DNA of 19,065 nt. Origin: Faecalibacterium sp. UBA7177. Lineage in GTDB: Bacteria; Bacillota; Clostridia; Oscillospirales; Ruminococcaceae. The notes under the pieces are model-generated. The model searched no databases. It had not been told where the DNA came from and saw only the letters and a program-made list of their open reading frames with translations. Positions 1-7,498 of this stretch are shown one piece after another (position 1 is the first letter of the stretch; every line of letters begins with the position of its first letter). The translations under genes and the position numbers were made by a program. The stretch covers positions 11,899 to 30,963 of the forward strand of contig DKVN01000096.1 in the NCBI GenBank assembly GCA_002491225.1, written 5' to 3'.

Positions 1-1099
1 TGGCGTCGCGCATCATGCGCTCGATCGGGTAATCGCGGGTGTAGCCGTACCCGCCGAACAGCTGCAGGCAGCGGCGGGTGACGTCGCTGGCGTTTTCGGC
101 GGCGAAGAGCTTGGCCATGGCGGCCTCGACGGTGTACCGGTCCTTGAGGCCGTTGTTGACCGCCTCTTTTTTGCAGGCGGCGGCGTAGACCAGATACTTG
201 GCGGCCTGGGTCTTGGCGATCATGTCGGCCAGCTGGAACTGGGTGTTCTGCTGCTGGCTGATGCGGCGGCCAAACTGCACACGCTCGGTGGTGTACTTGA
301 TGGTCTCGTCGATCGCGCCCTCGGCGATGCCCAGCGCCTGCGCGGCGATGCCGATACGCCCGCCGTCCAGGGTGCCCATGGCGATCGAGAAGCCGCGGCC
401 CTGCTTGCCCAGCAGGTTCTCCTTGGGCACGATGCAGTCCTCAAACACCAGCTCGCAGGTGGAGGAACCGCGGATGCCCATCTTTTTCTCGTGCTTGCCG
501 ACCTTGAAGCCGGGGAAGTCCCGCTCGATGATGAAGGAGCTGATCTCCTTGCTCTTGCGGCCGCGCTTGTCGATGACCGTGCCGGTGATGGCAAACACCA
601 CGAACACATCCGCGTAGCCCGCGTTGGTGATAAAGATCTTGGAGCCGTTGAGCACCCAGTGGTCGCCGTCCAACACCGCGACCGTCTGCTGGCCCTGCGC
701 GTCGGTGCCGGCGCCCGGCTCGGTGAGGCCGAACGCGCCGATCTTTTTGCCGGAAGCGAGATCCGGCACATACTTGCGCTTTTGCTCCTCGGTGCCGTAG
801 TGCAGGATCGGGTCGATGCACAGCGAGGTGTGGGCCGAGATGATGACGCCGGTGGTGGCGCAGACCTTGCTCATCTCCTCAACGCACATGGCGTAGGTGA
901 GGGTGTCGGCCCCCTGCCCGCCGTACTCGCGGGGCACCGGGATGCCGAAGAAGCCGAGCTTCGCCATCTTTTTGACGTTCTCCAGCGGGAACATCTCCTC
1001 CTCGTCCACGGTGGCGGCAAGGGGCTTGACCTCGTTTTCCGCAAACTCACGGAACAGCTTTTGTGCCATCTGTTGCTCTTTGCTGAGTGTAAAATCCAT
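1..1099 (-). CDS. bcd: Butyryl-CoA dehydrogenase (acyl-CoA dehydrogenase), C-terminus cut off by window edge
   Basis: This flavoprotein reduces crotonyl-CoA to butyryl-CoA, normally with EtfAB in an electron-bifurcating complex in the clostridial cytoplasm. The frame opens at the ATG whose complement ends at 1099, with GGAGG 11 nt upstream (complement of 1111-1115), and is open to position 2, giving 366 residues. I read it directly from the minus strand. The N-terminus is MDFTLSKEQQMAQKLFREFA. The acyl-CoA dehydrogenase flavin signature LTEPGAGTDA is at about 125-134, and the C-terminal LFGGYGYTRDYPIERMMRDA stretch at 347-366. Family members are about 380 residues, so some 15 are missing, including the IYEG segment that carries the catalytic Glu. 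It follows hbd but behind an intrinsic terminator, so it may be transcribed separately. I expect etfB and etfA just beyond the left edge. Family certain; butyryl specificity is inferred from the neighbours. Confidence 0.93.
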   Translation of the reverse strand, partial: MDFTLSKEQQMAQKLFREFAENEVKPLAATVDEEEMFPLENVKKMAKLGFFGIPVPREYGGQGADTLTYAMCVEEMSKVCATTGVIISAHTSLCIDPILHYGTEEQKRKYVPDLASGKKIGAFGLTEPGAGTDAQGQQTVAVLDGDHWVLNGSKIFITNAGYADVFVVFAITGTVIDKRGRKSKEISSFIIERDFPGFKVGKHEKKMGIRGSSTCELVFEDCIVPKENLLGKQGRGFSIAMGTLDGGRIGIAAQALGIAEGAIDETIKYTTERVQFGRRISQQQNTQFQLADMIAKTQAAKYLVYAAACKKEAVNNGLKDRYTVEAAMAKLFAAENASDVTRRCLQLFGGYGYTRDYPIERMMRDA

Positions 1100-1247
1100 C
1101 CGTCTTCAATCCTCCGTTCTGTCGTTTGAAGCGCCCGCCGGGCGGGGTGGTTTTTTCGCGGTGGTTTTTGTGGGCCCGGGCCGTTTGCCGGCAGCCCCGG
1201 GCACGCGGCCATTTTTCCGCGGCCGGAGAGGCGCTTTCAGACTGCTG

Positions 1248-1301
1248 AAAAACCCGATTGGGCGGGGACAGGCGCAAAGCATCTATCCCCGCCGGATCGG
1301 G
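1248..1301 (-). terminator. Intrinsic terminator after hbd
   Basis: On the minus strand, 12 nt after the hbd stop, there is a strong hairpin. CCCGAT (1253-1258) pairs with ATCGGG (1296-1301), and GCGGGGA (1262-1268) with TCCCCGC (1286-1292), with one wobble and one mismatch in the three bases between. The loop is about 17 nt. The complement of 1248-1252 supplies TTTTT directly after the stem. This should end the thl-crt-hbd transcript, or reduce read-through into bcd. Confidence 0.75.
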
Positions 1302-1312
1302 TCAGCAAAACA

Positions 1313-2155
1313 TTACTTGCTGTAATCGTAGAAGCCCTTGCCGGTCTTCATGCCCAGCTGGCCGCCGCGCACCATCTTGCGGAGCAGCGGATGGGGACGG
1401 TACTTGGGGTCGCCGGTTTCGGCCTGCAGCACCTCCATGATGGCGAGCACGATGTCCAGCCCGACCAGATCGCCCAGGGCGAGGGGGCCCATCGGGTGGT
1501 TGGCACCCAGCTTCATGGCGGTGTCGATGCCCTCGACGCTGGCCACGCCGTCGGCGTAGATGCCGATGGCCTCGTTGATCATCGGGATGAGGATGCGGTT
1601 GACCACAAAGCCCGCGGCCTCCTCGACCTGCACGGGGGTCTTGCCGATGGCCTCGCTGATCGTTTTGATCTGCTCGACCAGCTCGGCCGGGGTGTTGAGC
1701 CCGGCGATGACCTCGACCAGCTTCATGACCGGGGCCGGGTTGAAGAAGTGCATGCCGACGACCGGGCGGTCGAGCCCCTTGCCGATCTCGGTAATCGAGA
1801 GGCTGGAGGTGTTGGTGGCAAAGATGCACTCGGGCTTGCAGATGGCGGACAGCTCCTTGAAGGTCTGCTTCTTGACGTCCATCACCTCGAGGGCGGCCTC
1901 GACGACGAGGTCACAGTCGGCGCAGAGGTTCTCCTTGACACCGGTGGTGATCTTGGCGAGGATGGCATCGGCCGCGGCCTGCTCCATCTTGCCCTTGGCA
2001 ATGCGCTTGGCAAAGCCCTTTTCGATCTTCTTTTTGCCGTTGGCGGCAAACTCCTCGTTGATGTCGCAGAGCGCGACCTCGTAGCCCTCGCACTGGGCAA
2101 ACGCCTGCGCGATGCCGGAGCCCATGGTGCCGGCGCCGATAACGCCTACTTTCAT
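1313..2155 (-). CDS. hbd: 3-hydroxybutyryl-CoA dehydrogenase
   Basis: This NAD(P)-dependent enzyme interconverts acetoacetyl-CoA and 3-hydroxybutyryl-CoA, the second step from acetyl-CoA to butyrate. Its 280 residues match the usual length. The N-terminal Rossmann motif GAGTMG is at 7-12. The active-site set of the family is visible: Ser117 in NTSS, His136 in MHFFNP, Glu148 in LVEV and Asn186 in FVVNR. The C-terminus GMKTGKGFYDYSK is typical. The start is supported by AAGGAGGAAA just upstream (complement of 2160-2169). It lies 127 bp after crt and is followed by an intrinsic terminator. A second, divergent member of the same superfamily is at 10344-11288. Identification is firm. Confidence 0.96.
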   Translation of the reverse strand: MKVGVIGAGTMGSGIAQAFAQCEGYEVALCDINEEFAANGKKKIEKGFAKRIAKGKMEQAAADAILAKITTGVKENLCADCDLVVEAALEVMDVKKQTFKELSAICKPECIFATNTSSLSITEIGKGLDRPVVGMHFFNPAPVMKLVEVIAGLNTPAELVEQIKTISEAIGKTPVQVEEAAGFVVNRILIPMINEAIGIYADGVASVEGIDTAMKLGANHPMGPLALGDLVGLDIVLAIMEVLQAETGDPKYRPHPLLRKMVRGGQLGMKTGKGFYDYSK

Positions 2156-2282
2156 TGCAGTTTCCTCCTTGTGATTTGTACTGTGAGCCGGGGGGCGGCC
2201 CGCCGGGCGGCACAGGTTGCTGCCGGGCGGGGGCGCGGCCCCGGTTTGCTTACCGCTTTACCTTGCGCTGCTTTTGCTGCGC

Positions 2283-3068
2283 TCAGCAGTTCTTGAACGG
2301 CTCTTTCACCTTATCCTTGTTCTTATCCAGGAAGAAGGCCATGCCGTACTTCTGATCCTCAGTCTCGAAGCAGTCGCCGAAGAGCTTTTCCTCGATGACG
2401 ACCGCCTCGTCCATGCCCGCCTCGAGGCCCTCGTTGATGGCCTTTTTGCAGTTGCGCACCGCGATGGGGGCGTTTTTGGCGATACCGGCGGCCATCTTTT
2501 TGGCGGCGGGCATCAGCTCGGCCAGCGGGTAGACCGCGTTGACCAGCCCGATGCGCAGCGCCTCGTCCGCCTTGATGTTGCGGGCGGTGTAGATCATCTG
2601 CTTGGCCATGCCGGGGCCGACCAGCCTTGCCAGCCGCTGGGTGCCGCCGAAGCCGGGGGTGATGCCGAGGCCCACCTCGGGCTGGCCGAAGACAGCGTTG
2701 TCCGAGCAGATGCGGATGTCGCAGCTCATGCTGATCTCGCAGCCGCCGCCCAGCGCGAAGCCGTTGACCGCCGCGATCACCGGGATGGGCAGGGTCTCCA
2801 GCTTGCGGAAGACGTCGTTGCCCTTTTTGCCGAACGCCTCGCCCTCGGCCTTGGTCAGGGTGCTCATCTCGCCGATGTCGGCCCCGGCCACAAAGCTCTT
2901 TTCGCCCGCGCCGGTCAGGATCAGGCAGCGCACGGCGGCGAGGTCCACCGCGTCGAGGGTGGCGTCGAGCTCATCCAGCACGGCGCTGTTCAGGGCGTTG
3001 AGGGCGCGGGGACGGTCGATGGTGATGACGCCGACAGCGCCCTCGACCTCATATTTGACAAATTCCAT
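2283..3068 (-). CDS. crt: 3-hydroxybutyryl-CoA dehydratase (crotonase)
   Basis: This enoyl-CoA hydratase-fold enzyme removes water from 3-hydroxybutyryl-CoA to give crotonyl-CoA. It has 261 residues, the normal length. The oxyanion-hole segments AGADI (61-65) and GFALGGG (103-109) and both catalytic glutamates, Glu111 in GGGCE and Glu131 in GQPEVGLG, are present, as is the ITPGFGGTQRL stretch. The start at 3068 has AAGGAG (complement of 3080-3085) about 11 nt upstream. Immediately before that ribosome binding site is a 16-bp tandem repeat, listed separately. The gene lies between thl and hbd on the same strand, in pathway order. Crotonase itself is well supported; other short-chain enoyl-CoA hydratases share these motifs, so substrate identity rests on context. 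Confidence 0.95.
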   Translation of the reverse strand: MEFVKYEVEGAVGVITIDRPRALNALNSAVLDELDATLDAVDLAAVRCLILTGAGEKSFVAGADIGEMSTLTKAEGEAFGKKGNDVFRKLETLPIPVIAAVNGFALGGGCEISMSCDIRICSDNAVFGQPEVGLGITPGFGGTQRLARLVGPGMAKQMIYTARNIKADEALRIGLVNAVYPLAELMPAAKKMAAGIAKNAPIAVRNCKKAINEGLEAGMDEAVVIEEKLFGDCFETEDQKYGMAFFLDKNKDKVKEPFKNC

Positions 3069-3085
3069 CCTTGGCAGTTCTCCTT

Positions 3086-3117
3086 CCTGTTTCAGACTGT
3101 GCCTGTTTCAGACTGTT
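3086..3117 (-). repeat. 16-bp tandem repeat abutting the crt ribosome binding site
   Basis: The 15-mer CCTGTTTCAGACTGT occurs at 3086-3100 and 3102-3116, a 16-bp period. A near-complementary arm, CAGACTGAAA, lies at 3147-3156. Its ten bases can pair with TTTCAGACTG of either copy with a single A-A mismatch. In the crt mRNA leader this allows two alternative hairpins. Copy 1 touches the AAGGAG ribosome binding site. Confidence 0.7.
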
Positions 3118-3201
3118 CTCATCTCCGTTTGGCCGCGCCCGTGGCCCAGACTGAAAGGTCGGCCCGGGGCGCGGCGGAGCGGATCACAGGATGATGCGGG
3201 A

Positions 3202-4383
3202 TCAGTCGCGCTCGACGATGGTGGAGCAGCCCATGCCGCCGCCGATGCACAAGGTGGCGAGGCCCTTCTTGGCGTCCCGCTTCTGCATCTCGTGCAGCAG
3301 GGTGACCAGGATGCGGCAGCCGGACGCGCCCACCGGGTGGCCCAGCGCAATCGCGCCGCCGTTGACGTTGAGCTTGGCATGATCAAAGCCGAGGTCGTGG
3401 CCGACCGCCAGGCTCTGGGCGGCAAACGCCTCGTTGGCCTCGATGAGGTCGAAGTCCTCGATCTTCATGCCGGTTTTGGCCAGCACCTTTTTGGTGGCGG
3501 CCACCGGGCCAACGCCCATGATGCTGGGATCGACGCCGCCCAGCGCACCCGCGATCCAGGTGGCCATCGGGGTGACGCCCAGCTCTTTCGCCTTCTCCTC
3601 GCTCATCACCACGATGGCGGCCGCGCCGTCGTTGATGCCGGAGGCGTTGCCGGCGGTAACCATGCCGTCCTTCTTGAAGGCGGGCTTGAGCTTGGCCAGC
3701 CCCTCGGCGGTGGTGCCGGGGCGGGGGCCCTCGTCGGTGTCGACGACCGTGTCGCCCTTTTTGCCGTGGATGGTGACCGGAACGATCTCATCCTTGAAGC
3801 GGCCGCTCTCGATGGCGGCGCAGGCCTTCTGCTGGCTGGCGGCGGCAAACTCGTCCAGCTGCTCGCGGGTGAGGTGCCACTGCTCGGCCACGTTCTCGGC
3901 GGTGATGCCCATGTGATAATCGTTGAAGGCGTCCCACAGCGCGTCGTGCACCATGGTGTCCATCAGCTTGCCGTCGTTCATGCGGTAGCCAAAGCGGGCC
4001 TTGGTGAGGGCGAAGGGGGCAAGGGACATGCTCTCGGTGCCGCCGGCCACCACGATGTCGGCGTCGCCCGCGATGATCATCTGGGCGGCCATGTTGACGC
4101 AGTTCAGGCCCGAGCCGCAGACCACGTTGACCGTGACGGCCGGGGTCTCGACCGGCAGCCCGGCCTTGATCGAAGCCTGGCGGGCGACGTTCTGGCCCAG
4201 GCCGGCCTGAATGACGCAGCCCATGTAGACATGGTCGACCTGCTCGGGTTTGACACCGGCGCGGTTCAGGGCCTCCTTGATGACGATGCTGCCCAGCTCG
4301 GCGGCGGGCACCGTGCTCAGGGCCCCGCCCATCTTGCCGATGGCGGTGCGGCATGCGCCGGCTAATACGATCTTCTTGGACAT
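3202..4383 (-). CDS. thl: Acetyl-CoA acetyltransferase (thiolase)
   Basis: This biosynthetic thiolase condenses two acetyl-CoA into acetoacetyl-CoA, the entry step to butyrate. Its 393 residues are standard. The nucleophilic Cys89 is in VVCGSG. The catalytic His349 is in GHPVGASGCR and Cys379 in CIGGGMG. NASGINDGAAA and EANEAFA family blocks are also present. The start is fixed by AAAGGAGG about 11 nt upstream. It is the first butyrate gene in this strand's order, 140 bp after coaD. I see no clear promoter of its own in that gap, so transcription from the coaD promoter is possible. The alternative name is atoB; a degradative thiolase is unlikely in this setting. Confidence 0.96.
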   Translation of the reverse strand: MSKKIVLAGACRTAIGKMGGALSTVPAAELGSIVIKEALNRAGVKPEQVDHVYMGCVIQAGLGQNVARQASIKAGLPVETPAVTVNVVCGSGLNCVNMAAQMIIAGDADIVVAGGTESMSLAPFALTKARFGYRMNDGKLMDTMVHDALWDAFNDYHMGITAENVAEQWHLTREQLDEFAAASQQKACAAIESGRFKDEIVPVTIHGKKGDTVVDTDEGPRPGTTAEGLAKLKPAFKKDGMVTAGNASGINDGAAAIVVMSEEKAKELGVTPMATWIAGALGGVDPSIMGVGPVAATKKVLAKTGMKIEDFDLIEANEAFAAQSLAVGHDLGFDHAKLNVNGGAIALGHPVGASGCRILVTLLHEMQKRDAKKGLATLCIGGGMGCSTIVERD

Positions 4384-4477
4384 GTTGAAACTGCCTCCTT
4401 TAAGTTATGAGTGGGTTCGATGCGCATGGTTCCTTCGGAGTTTCTTGGGGCCTGTGCGCGGGTCGCGTATGAGAGAA

Positions 4478-4526
4478 GCCGCCCCGCGGCGGCGGGAGAC
4501 GATAGAAATTGAGCGGGCGGCGCTCA
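4478..4526 (-). terminator. Two small GC hairpins after coaD, possible weak terminator
   Basis: On the minus strand TGAGCG/CGCTCA (4510-4526, 5-nt loop) includes the coaD stop codon and is followed by ATTTCTATC. A second stem, GCCGCC/GGCGGC (4478-4493, 4-nt loop), is followed by TTCTCTC. Neither has a proper U-tract. They could attenuate rather than end transcription, leaving coaD and thl coupled. Confidence 0.25.
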
Positions 4527-5021
4527 GCCGTTGGCGGGCGCGATCGCGGCAAACTTCTGCCGGATGCGCGCGGCCACCTCGGGGGTGACGAACTTGGAGA
4601 CGTCCGCGCCGTAGCTGGCCATCTCCTTGACGATGGTGCTGCTGAGATAGGCGTACTGCAGGCCGGTGGTGAGGAACATGGTCTCGATGTTGGGATCCAC
4701 GATCCGGTTGGTCTGGGCGATCTGCATCTCGACCTCGAAATCGGTGACCGCTCTTAGGCCGCGCACGATGATGCGGGCGTCCTGGCTGCGCGCGAACTCG
4801 ACCGTGAGGCCGTCAAACGAGGCCACCCGCACGTTGGCGAGCGGGGCGGTGCACTCCCGCAGCATCTCGACCCGCTCCTCGATGGTGAAGAGCGGCCGCT
4901 TGCTCCTGTTGATGAGCACCCCCACCACCAGCTCGTCCACCACCCCCGCGGCACGGCGGATGATATCGAGGTGGCCGAGGGTCACCGGGTCGAAGCTGCC
5001 GGGATAGATCGCACGGATCAT
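4524..5021 (-). CDS. coaD: Phosphopantetheine adenylyltransferase
   Basis: The enzyme transfers AMP from ATP to 4'-phosphopantetheine to give dephospho-CoA, the penultimate step of CoA synthesis in the cytoplasm. It has 165 residues, the family norm. The nucleotidyltransferase motif GSFDPVTLGH is at 8-17 with His17, the phosphate-contacting VRGLR segment at 86-90, and the C-terminal YLSSTIVKE motif (about 125-133) of the ISSTxxRE type. The ribosome binding site is AAGGGCAGG, about 10 nt before the ATG. A strong sigma-A-type promoter lies about 55 bp upstream. Being placed ahead of thl, crt and hbd, it may tie CoA supply to a CoA-intensive fermentation; that link is inference. Confidence 0.97.
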   Translation of the reverse strand: MIRAIYPGSFDPVTLGHLDIIRRAAGVVDELVVGVLINRSKRPLFTIEERVEMLRECTAPLANVRVASFDGLTVEFARSQDARIIVRGLRAVTDFEVEMQIAQTNRIVDPNIETMFLTTGLQYAYLSSTIVKEMASYGADVSKFVTPEVAARIRQKFAAIAPANG

Positions 5022-5075
5022 GGCTGTTACCTGCCCTTCACGCTGGGGATGGCGTACTTCTTGGGTACAGTTATA

Positions 5076-5104
5076 GTTTTACACCCTTTTGGCGGATTTG
5101 TCAA
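5076..5104 (-). promoter_or_regulatory. Sigma-A-type promoter for coaD (and possibly thl-crt-hbd)
   Basis: Read on the minus strand: a perfect TTGACA -35 box (complement of 5099-5104), a 17-bp spacer and TAAAAC as -10 (complement of 5076-5081). Transcription would start near 5069, about 48 nt before the coaD ATG. The local AT-rich composition contrasts with the GC-rich surroundings. Confidence 0.7.
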
Positions 5105-5119
5105 ATATTTATCAAATTG

Positions 5120-5146
5120 GGGGACGCAAATAAAAATTTGCTCCCC
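5120..5146. promoter_or_regulatory. AT-containing hairpin just upstream of the coaD promoter
   Basis: GGGGA (5120-5124), a bulged C (5125) and GCAAAT (5126-5131) pair with ATTTGC (5136-5141) and TCCCC (5142-5146) around an AAAA loop: eleven base pairs with one bulge. It lies about 16 bp upstream of the coaD -35 box. There is no U-tract in either direction, so an operator is as plausible as an RNA structure. Confidence 0.45.
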
Positions 5147-5160
5147 ACAGGGCATCCCGA

Positions 5161-5188
5161 TCCGGTCTCGTTCCGGTCTCGCTCCGGG
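5161..5188. repeat. 11-bp tandem repeat, about 2.5 copies
   Basis: TCCGGTCTCGT (5161-5171) is followed by TCCGGTCTCGC (5172-5182) and a partial TCCGGG (5183-5188). It lies in the 487-bp non-coding stretch between coaD and the CoA-transferase. The rest of that stretch is GC-rich, with one perfect 9-bp hairpin (CGGGCGGCG, 5297-5305, with CGCCGCCCG, 5315-5323). I see no gene in it. Confidence 0.55.
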
Positions 5189-5334
5189 AAAATCTCCGAA
5201 GCCCGCCTCCGGCCCTGGGCGGTTGCCTTTGGGCGCGAAATCTGCTAAAATGGGGGCATCCGGCGCGGCGGCGGGGCCTGGGCCTGCCGGGGATTGCGGG
5301 CGGCGGGATGCAAACGCCGCCCGGCCCGGCCGCT

Positions 5335-5363
5335 TTGGGCCGTTTATGGGTTCATTGTACTAT
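5335..5363 (+). promoter_or_regulatory. Possible promoter for the CoA-transferase gene
   Basis: TTGGGC (5335-5340), a 17-bp spacer and TACTAT (5358-5363) make a modest sigma-A match, about 145 bp before the start codon. No better plus-strand candidate stands out. The implied leader of roughly 140 nt is long and could be structured. Confidence 0.35.
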
Positions 5364-5508
5364 ATCCGGCCGCAAAAGAAAAGGCGTTTTGGCGCTTTCC
5401 TCTGCTTTTTGGGCCGCAATTTACAAATTCTTCAAACTTCTGTGTTTCCGGGGCGCGGCGCGCCCCGATCAGCAAGGGCAACACCCAACATGAGGGAGGA
5501 TGGTTTTG

Positions 5509-6855
5509 ATGGAGTATTCGCAGCTGTACAAGCAAAAGCTGGTCAGCGCCGACGAGGCGGCCGCCGTGGTCAAGAGCGGCGATTTTGTCGACTACGGCTG
5601 GTGCGTGGGCACCCCGGTGGCGGTGGACGCCGCCCTGGCCAGGCGGATGCCCGAGCTTTTCGACATCAAGCTGCGGGGCGGCATTTTGATGTGGGAGCCG
5701 GAGGTTTTTAAGATTGAGGACCCGGCGGCACATTTCAGCTGGAACAGCTGGCACATGGGCGGCATCGAGCGCAAGGCGGCGGCGAAGGGCTTTGCCTTCT
5801 ACGCGCCGATCCGGTACAGCGAGCTGCCCCGCTACTATGTGGACGGGGCCGACCCGCTGGACGTGGCGGTGTTCCAGGTGGCCCCGATGGATGGGCACGG
5901 CTACTTCAACTTTGGGCCCTCGGCCAGCCACCTTGCCGAGGTGTGCAAAAAGGCAAAGGTGCTGATCGTCGAGGTCAACCGGAACATGCCCCAGTGCCTC
6001 GGCGGGTTTGAGAACGGGGTGCACATCAGCGCGGTGGACATGATCGTTGAGGGCTCGAACCCCCCGATCGCCGAGATGGGGGCCGCGGGGGCGGCCACTG
6101 CGGTGGATCAGGCGGTGGCCAGGATGATCGTGGAGGAGATTCCGAACGGGGCCTGCCTGCAGCTGGGCATCGGCGGGATGCCCAACGCGGTGGGCAGCCT
6201 GATCGCCGAGAGCGATTTGAAGGATCTCGGCGTGCACACCGAGATGTATGTGGACGCCTTTGTGGACATCGCCCGCGCGGGCAAGATCAACGGCAGCCGC
6301 AAGGCCATCGACACCGGGCGGCAGGTGTACGCCTTTGGCGCGGGCACCCGCAAGCTGTACGAGTATCTGGACGGCAACCCCGCCTGCATGGCGGCCCCGG
6401 TCAGCTACACCAACGACATCCGCAGCATTGCGGCGCTGGACAACTTTATCTCGATCAACAACGCGGTGGATGTCGATCTCTTCGGCCAGGTGAACGCCGA
6501 GAGCGCCGGCACCCGCAACATCAGCGGCGCGGGCGGCCAGCTGGACTTTGTGCTCGGGGCCTACCTCTCGAAGGGCGGCAAGAGCTTTATCTGCCTCTCC
6601 TCCACCTTTATGGACAAGAAGACCGGCCAGCTGCAGAGCCGCATCCGGCCCACTTTGGCCAACGGCAGCATCGTCACCGATACCCGGGCCAACACCCATT
6701 TTCTGGTGACCGAGTACGGCAAGGTCAACCTCAAGGGCCTCTCGGCCTGGCAGCGGGCCGAGGCGATCATCAGCATCGCCCACCCGGATTTCCGCGAGGA
6801 GCTGATCCGGGAGGCCGAGGCCATGCACATCTGGCGGCGCAGCAACAAGCGCTGA
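5509..6855 (+). CDS. but: Butyryl-CoA:acetate CoA-transferase (acetyl-CoA hydrolase/transferase family)
   Basis: The enzyme moves CoA from butyryl-CoA to acetate, releasing butyrate and regenerating acetyl-CoA, the last step in many gut butyrate producers. From the ATG at 5509 it has 448 residues, the expected size. An in-frame ATG at 5500 directly touches GGAGG (5495-5499) and is too close, whereas 5509 is spaced 9 nt. Family blocks include QLGIGGMPNAVG (218-229), GVHTEMYVDAF (241-251), FGQVNAESAGTR (325-336) and a Gly-rich SGAGGQLDFV (339-348). Glu245 is my best guess for the thioester-forming Glu, by recollection of the 4-hydroxybutyrate CoA-transferase. Related transferases for 4-hydroxybutyrate, succinate or propionate share these blocks; the butyrate genes next door favour But. 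Confidence 0.85.
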   Translation: MEYSQLYKQKLVSADEAAAVVKSGDFVDYGWCVGTPVAVDAALARRMPELFDIKLRGGILMWEPEVFKIEDPAAHFSWNSWHMGGIERKAAAKGFAFYAPIRYSELPRYYVDGADPLDVAVFQVAPMDGHGYFNFGPSASHLAEVCKKAKVLIVEVNRNMPQCLGGFENGVHISAVDMIVEGSNPPIAEMGAAGAATAVDQAVARMIVEEIPNGACLQLGIGGMPNAVGSLIAESDLKDLGVHTEMYVDAFVDIARAGKINGSRKAIDTGRQVYAFGAGTRKLYEYLDGNPACMAAPVSYTNDIRSIAALDNFISINNAVDVDLFGQVNAESAGTRNISGAGGQLDFVLGAYLSKGGKSFICLSSTFMDKKTGQLQSRIRPTLANGSIVTDTRANTHFLVTEYGKVNLKGLSAWQRAEAIISIAHPDFREELIREAEAMHIWRRSNKR

Positions 6856-6875
6856 GGGCCTTTCTCTGTTTTTTT

Positions 6876-6940
6876 GCGGGCCGCCGCGCTCCCCCGCTTT
6901 CCCGGCGGGCCGGAGGGCGGCGGCCCGCGCCTTTGTTTTA
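6876..6940 (+). terminator. Intrinsic terminator after the CoA-transferase
   Basis: GCGGGCCGCCGC (6876-6887) pairs perfectly with GCGGCGGCCCGC (6917-6928), a 12-bp GC stem with a roughly 29-nt loop. It is followed by GCCTTTGTTTTA. It begins about 20 nt after the stop codon and isolates the gene from the next cluster. Confidence 0.75.
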
Positions 6941-7083
6941 GCGTGGGCGGGCTGGAAATTTGCGGTCTTTTTGGAGTTTGTTCAAAGATTTTCCATATTC
7001 GTGTGGCATGATAAGGCTATATGTTTTTTGTGGGCGGCGGGCGCTTTTTGCCCGGCCGGCCCCGAGCGTTTGGAAAGGCCGTG

Positions 7084-7494
7084 ATGAAGATGCCCCTGCG
7101 GGAACGTCTGCGCCGCTGGATGGCGGGCCGGTACAGCACCATCGATGCCCTCTACCGCTTTCTCAGCACCGCGGCGATGGTGCTGATCCTGCTGGCGCTG
7201 GTGCTGCGGCTGCCGCTGCTGGACTGGCTCGCCCTCGCCCTGCTGATCTATGCCTGGTACCGGCTGCTCAGCCGGGATATCGCCCGGCGCGCGGCCGAGA
7301 ACGCCGCCTTTGTGCGCTGGCAGCAGCAGATACTGGGCGCGGTGCGCCAGCGGCGGGTGCGCTGGGCCCAGCGCAGGCTCTACCTCTACTGCCGCTGCCC
7401 GGCCTGCCGCCAGCAGGTGCGGGTGCCCCGCGGGCATGGCCGGGTGGCCATCACCTGCCCCAAATGCCACACGGAATTTGTGAAAAAGAGCTGA
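7084..7494 (+). CDS. Small membrane protein with C-terminal zinc ribbon, function unknown
   Basis: I take the ATG at 7084, with GGAAAGG (7072-7078) 5 nt upstream, giving 136 residues; the frame is open further upstream without a ribosome binding site. The N-terminus is basic (MKMPLRERLRR). Two hydrophobic segments at about 27-43 and 45-62 are separated by a short LRLPLLDW turn, predicting a membrane hairpin. A strongly basic stretch (84-98) follows. The tail has CPAC (105-108) and CPKC (125-128), plus Cys103, a classic four-Cys zinc ribbon. It ends 4 nt before the DUF5685-like gene, so the two are almost certainly co-translated. No function can be assigned; the ribbon could bind nucleic acid or partner proteins at the membrane. 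Confidence 0.75.
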   Translation: MKMPLRERLRRWMAGRYSTIDALYRFLSTAAMVLILLALVLRLPLLDWLALALLIYAWYRLLSRDIARRAAENAAFVRWQQQILGAVRQRRVRWAQRRLYLYCRCPACRQQVRVPRGHGRVAITCPKCHTEFVKKS

Positions 7495-7498
7495 CAGC

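Noticed and set aside
2602..4365. A 587-codon open frame on the plus strand opposite thiolase and crotonase
   Set aside because: It is a composition shadow of two certain genes, with no start signal or recognisable family.
5344..6828. A 494-codon open frame on the minus strand opposite the CoA-transferase
   Set aside because: It is antisense to a confident gene and has no ribosome binding site or family features.
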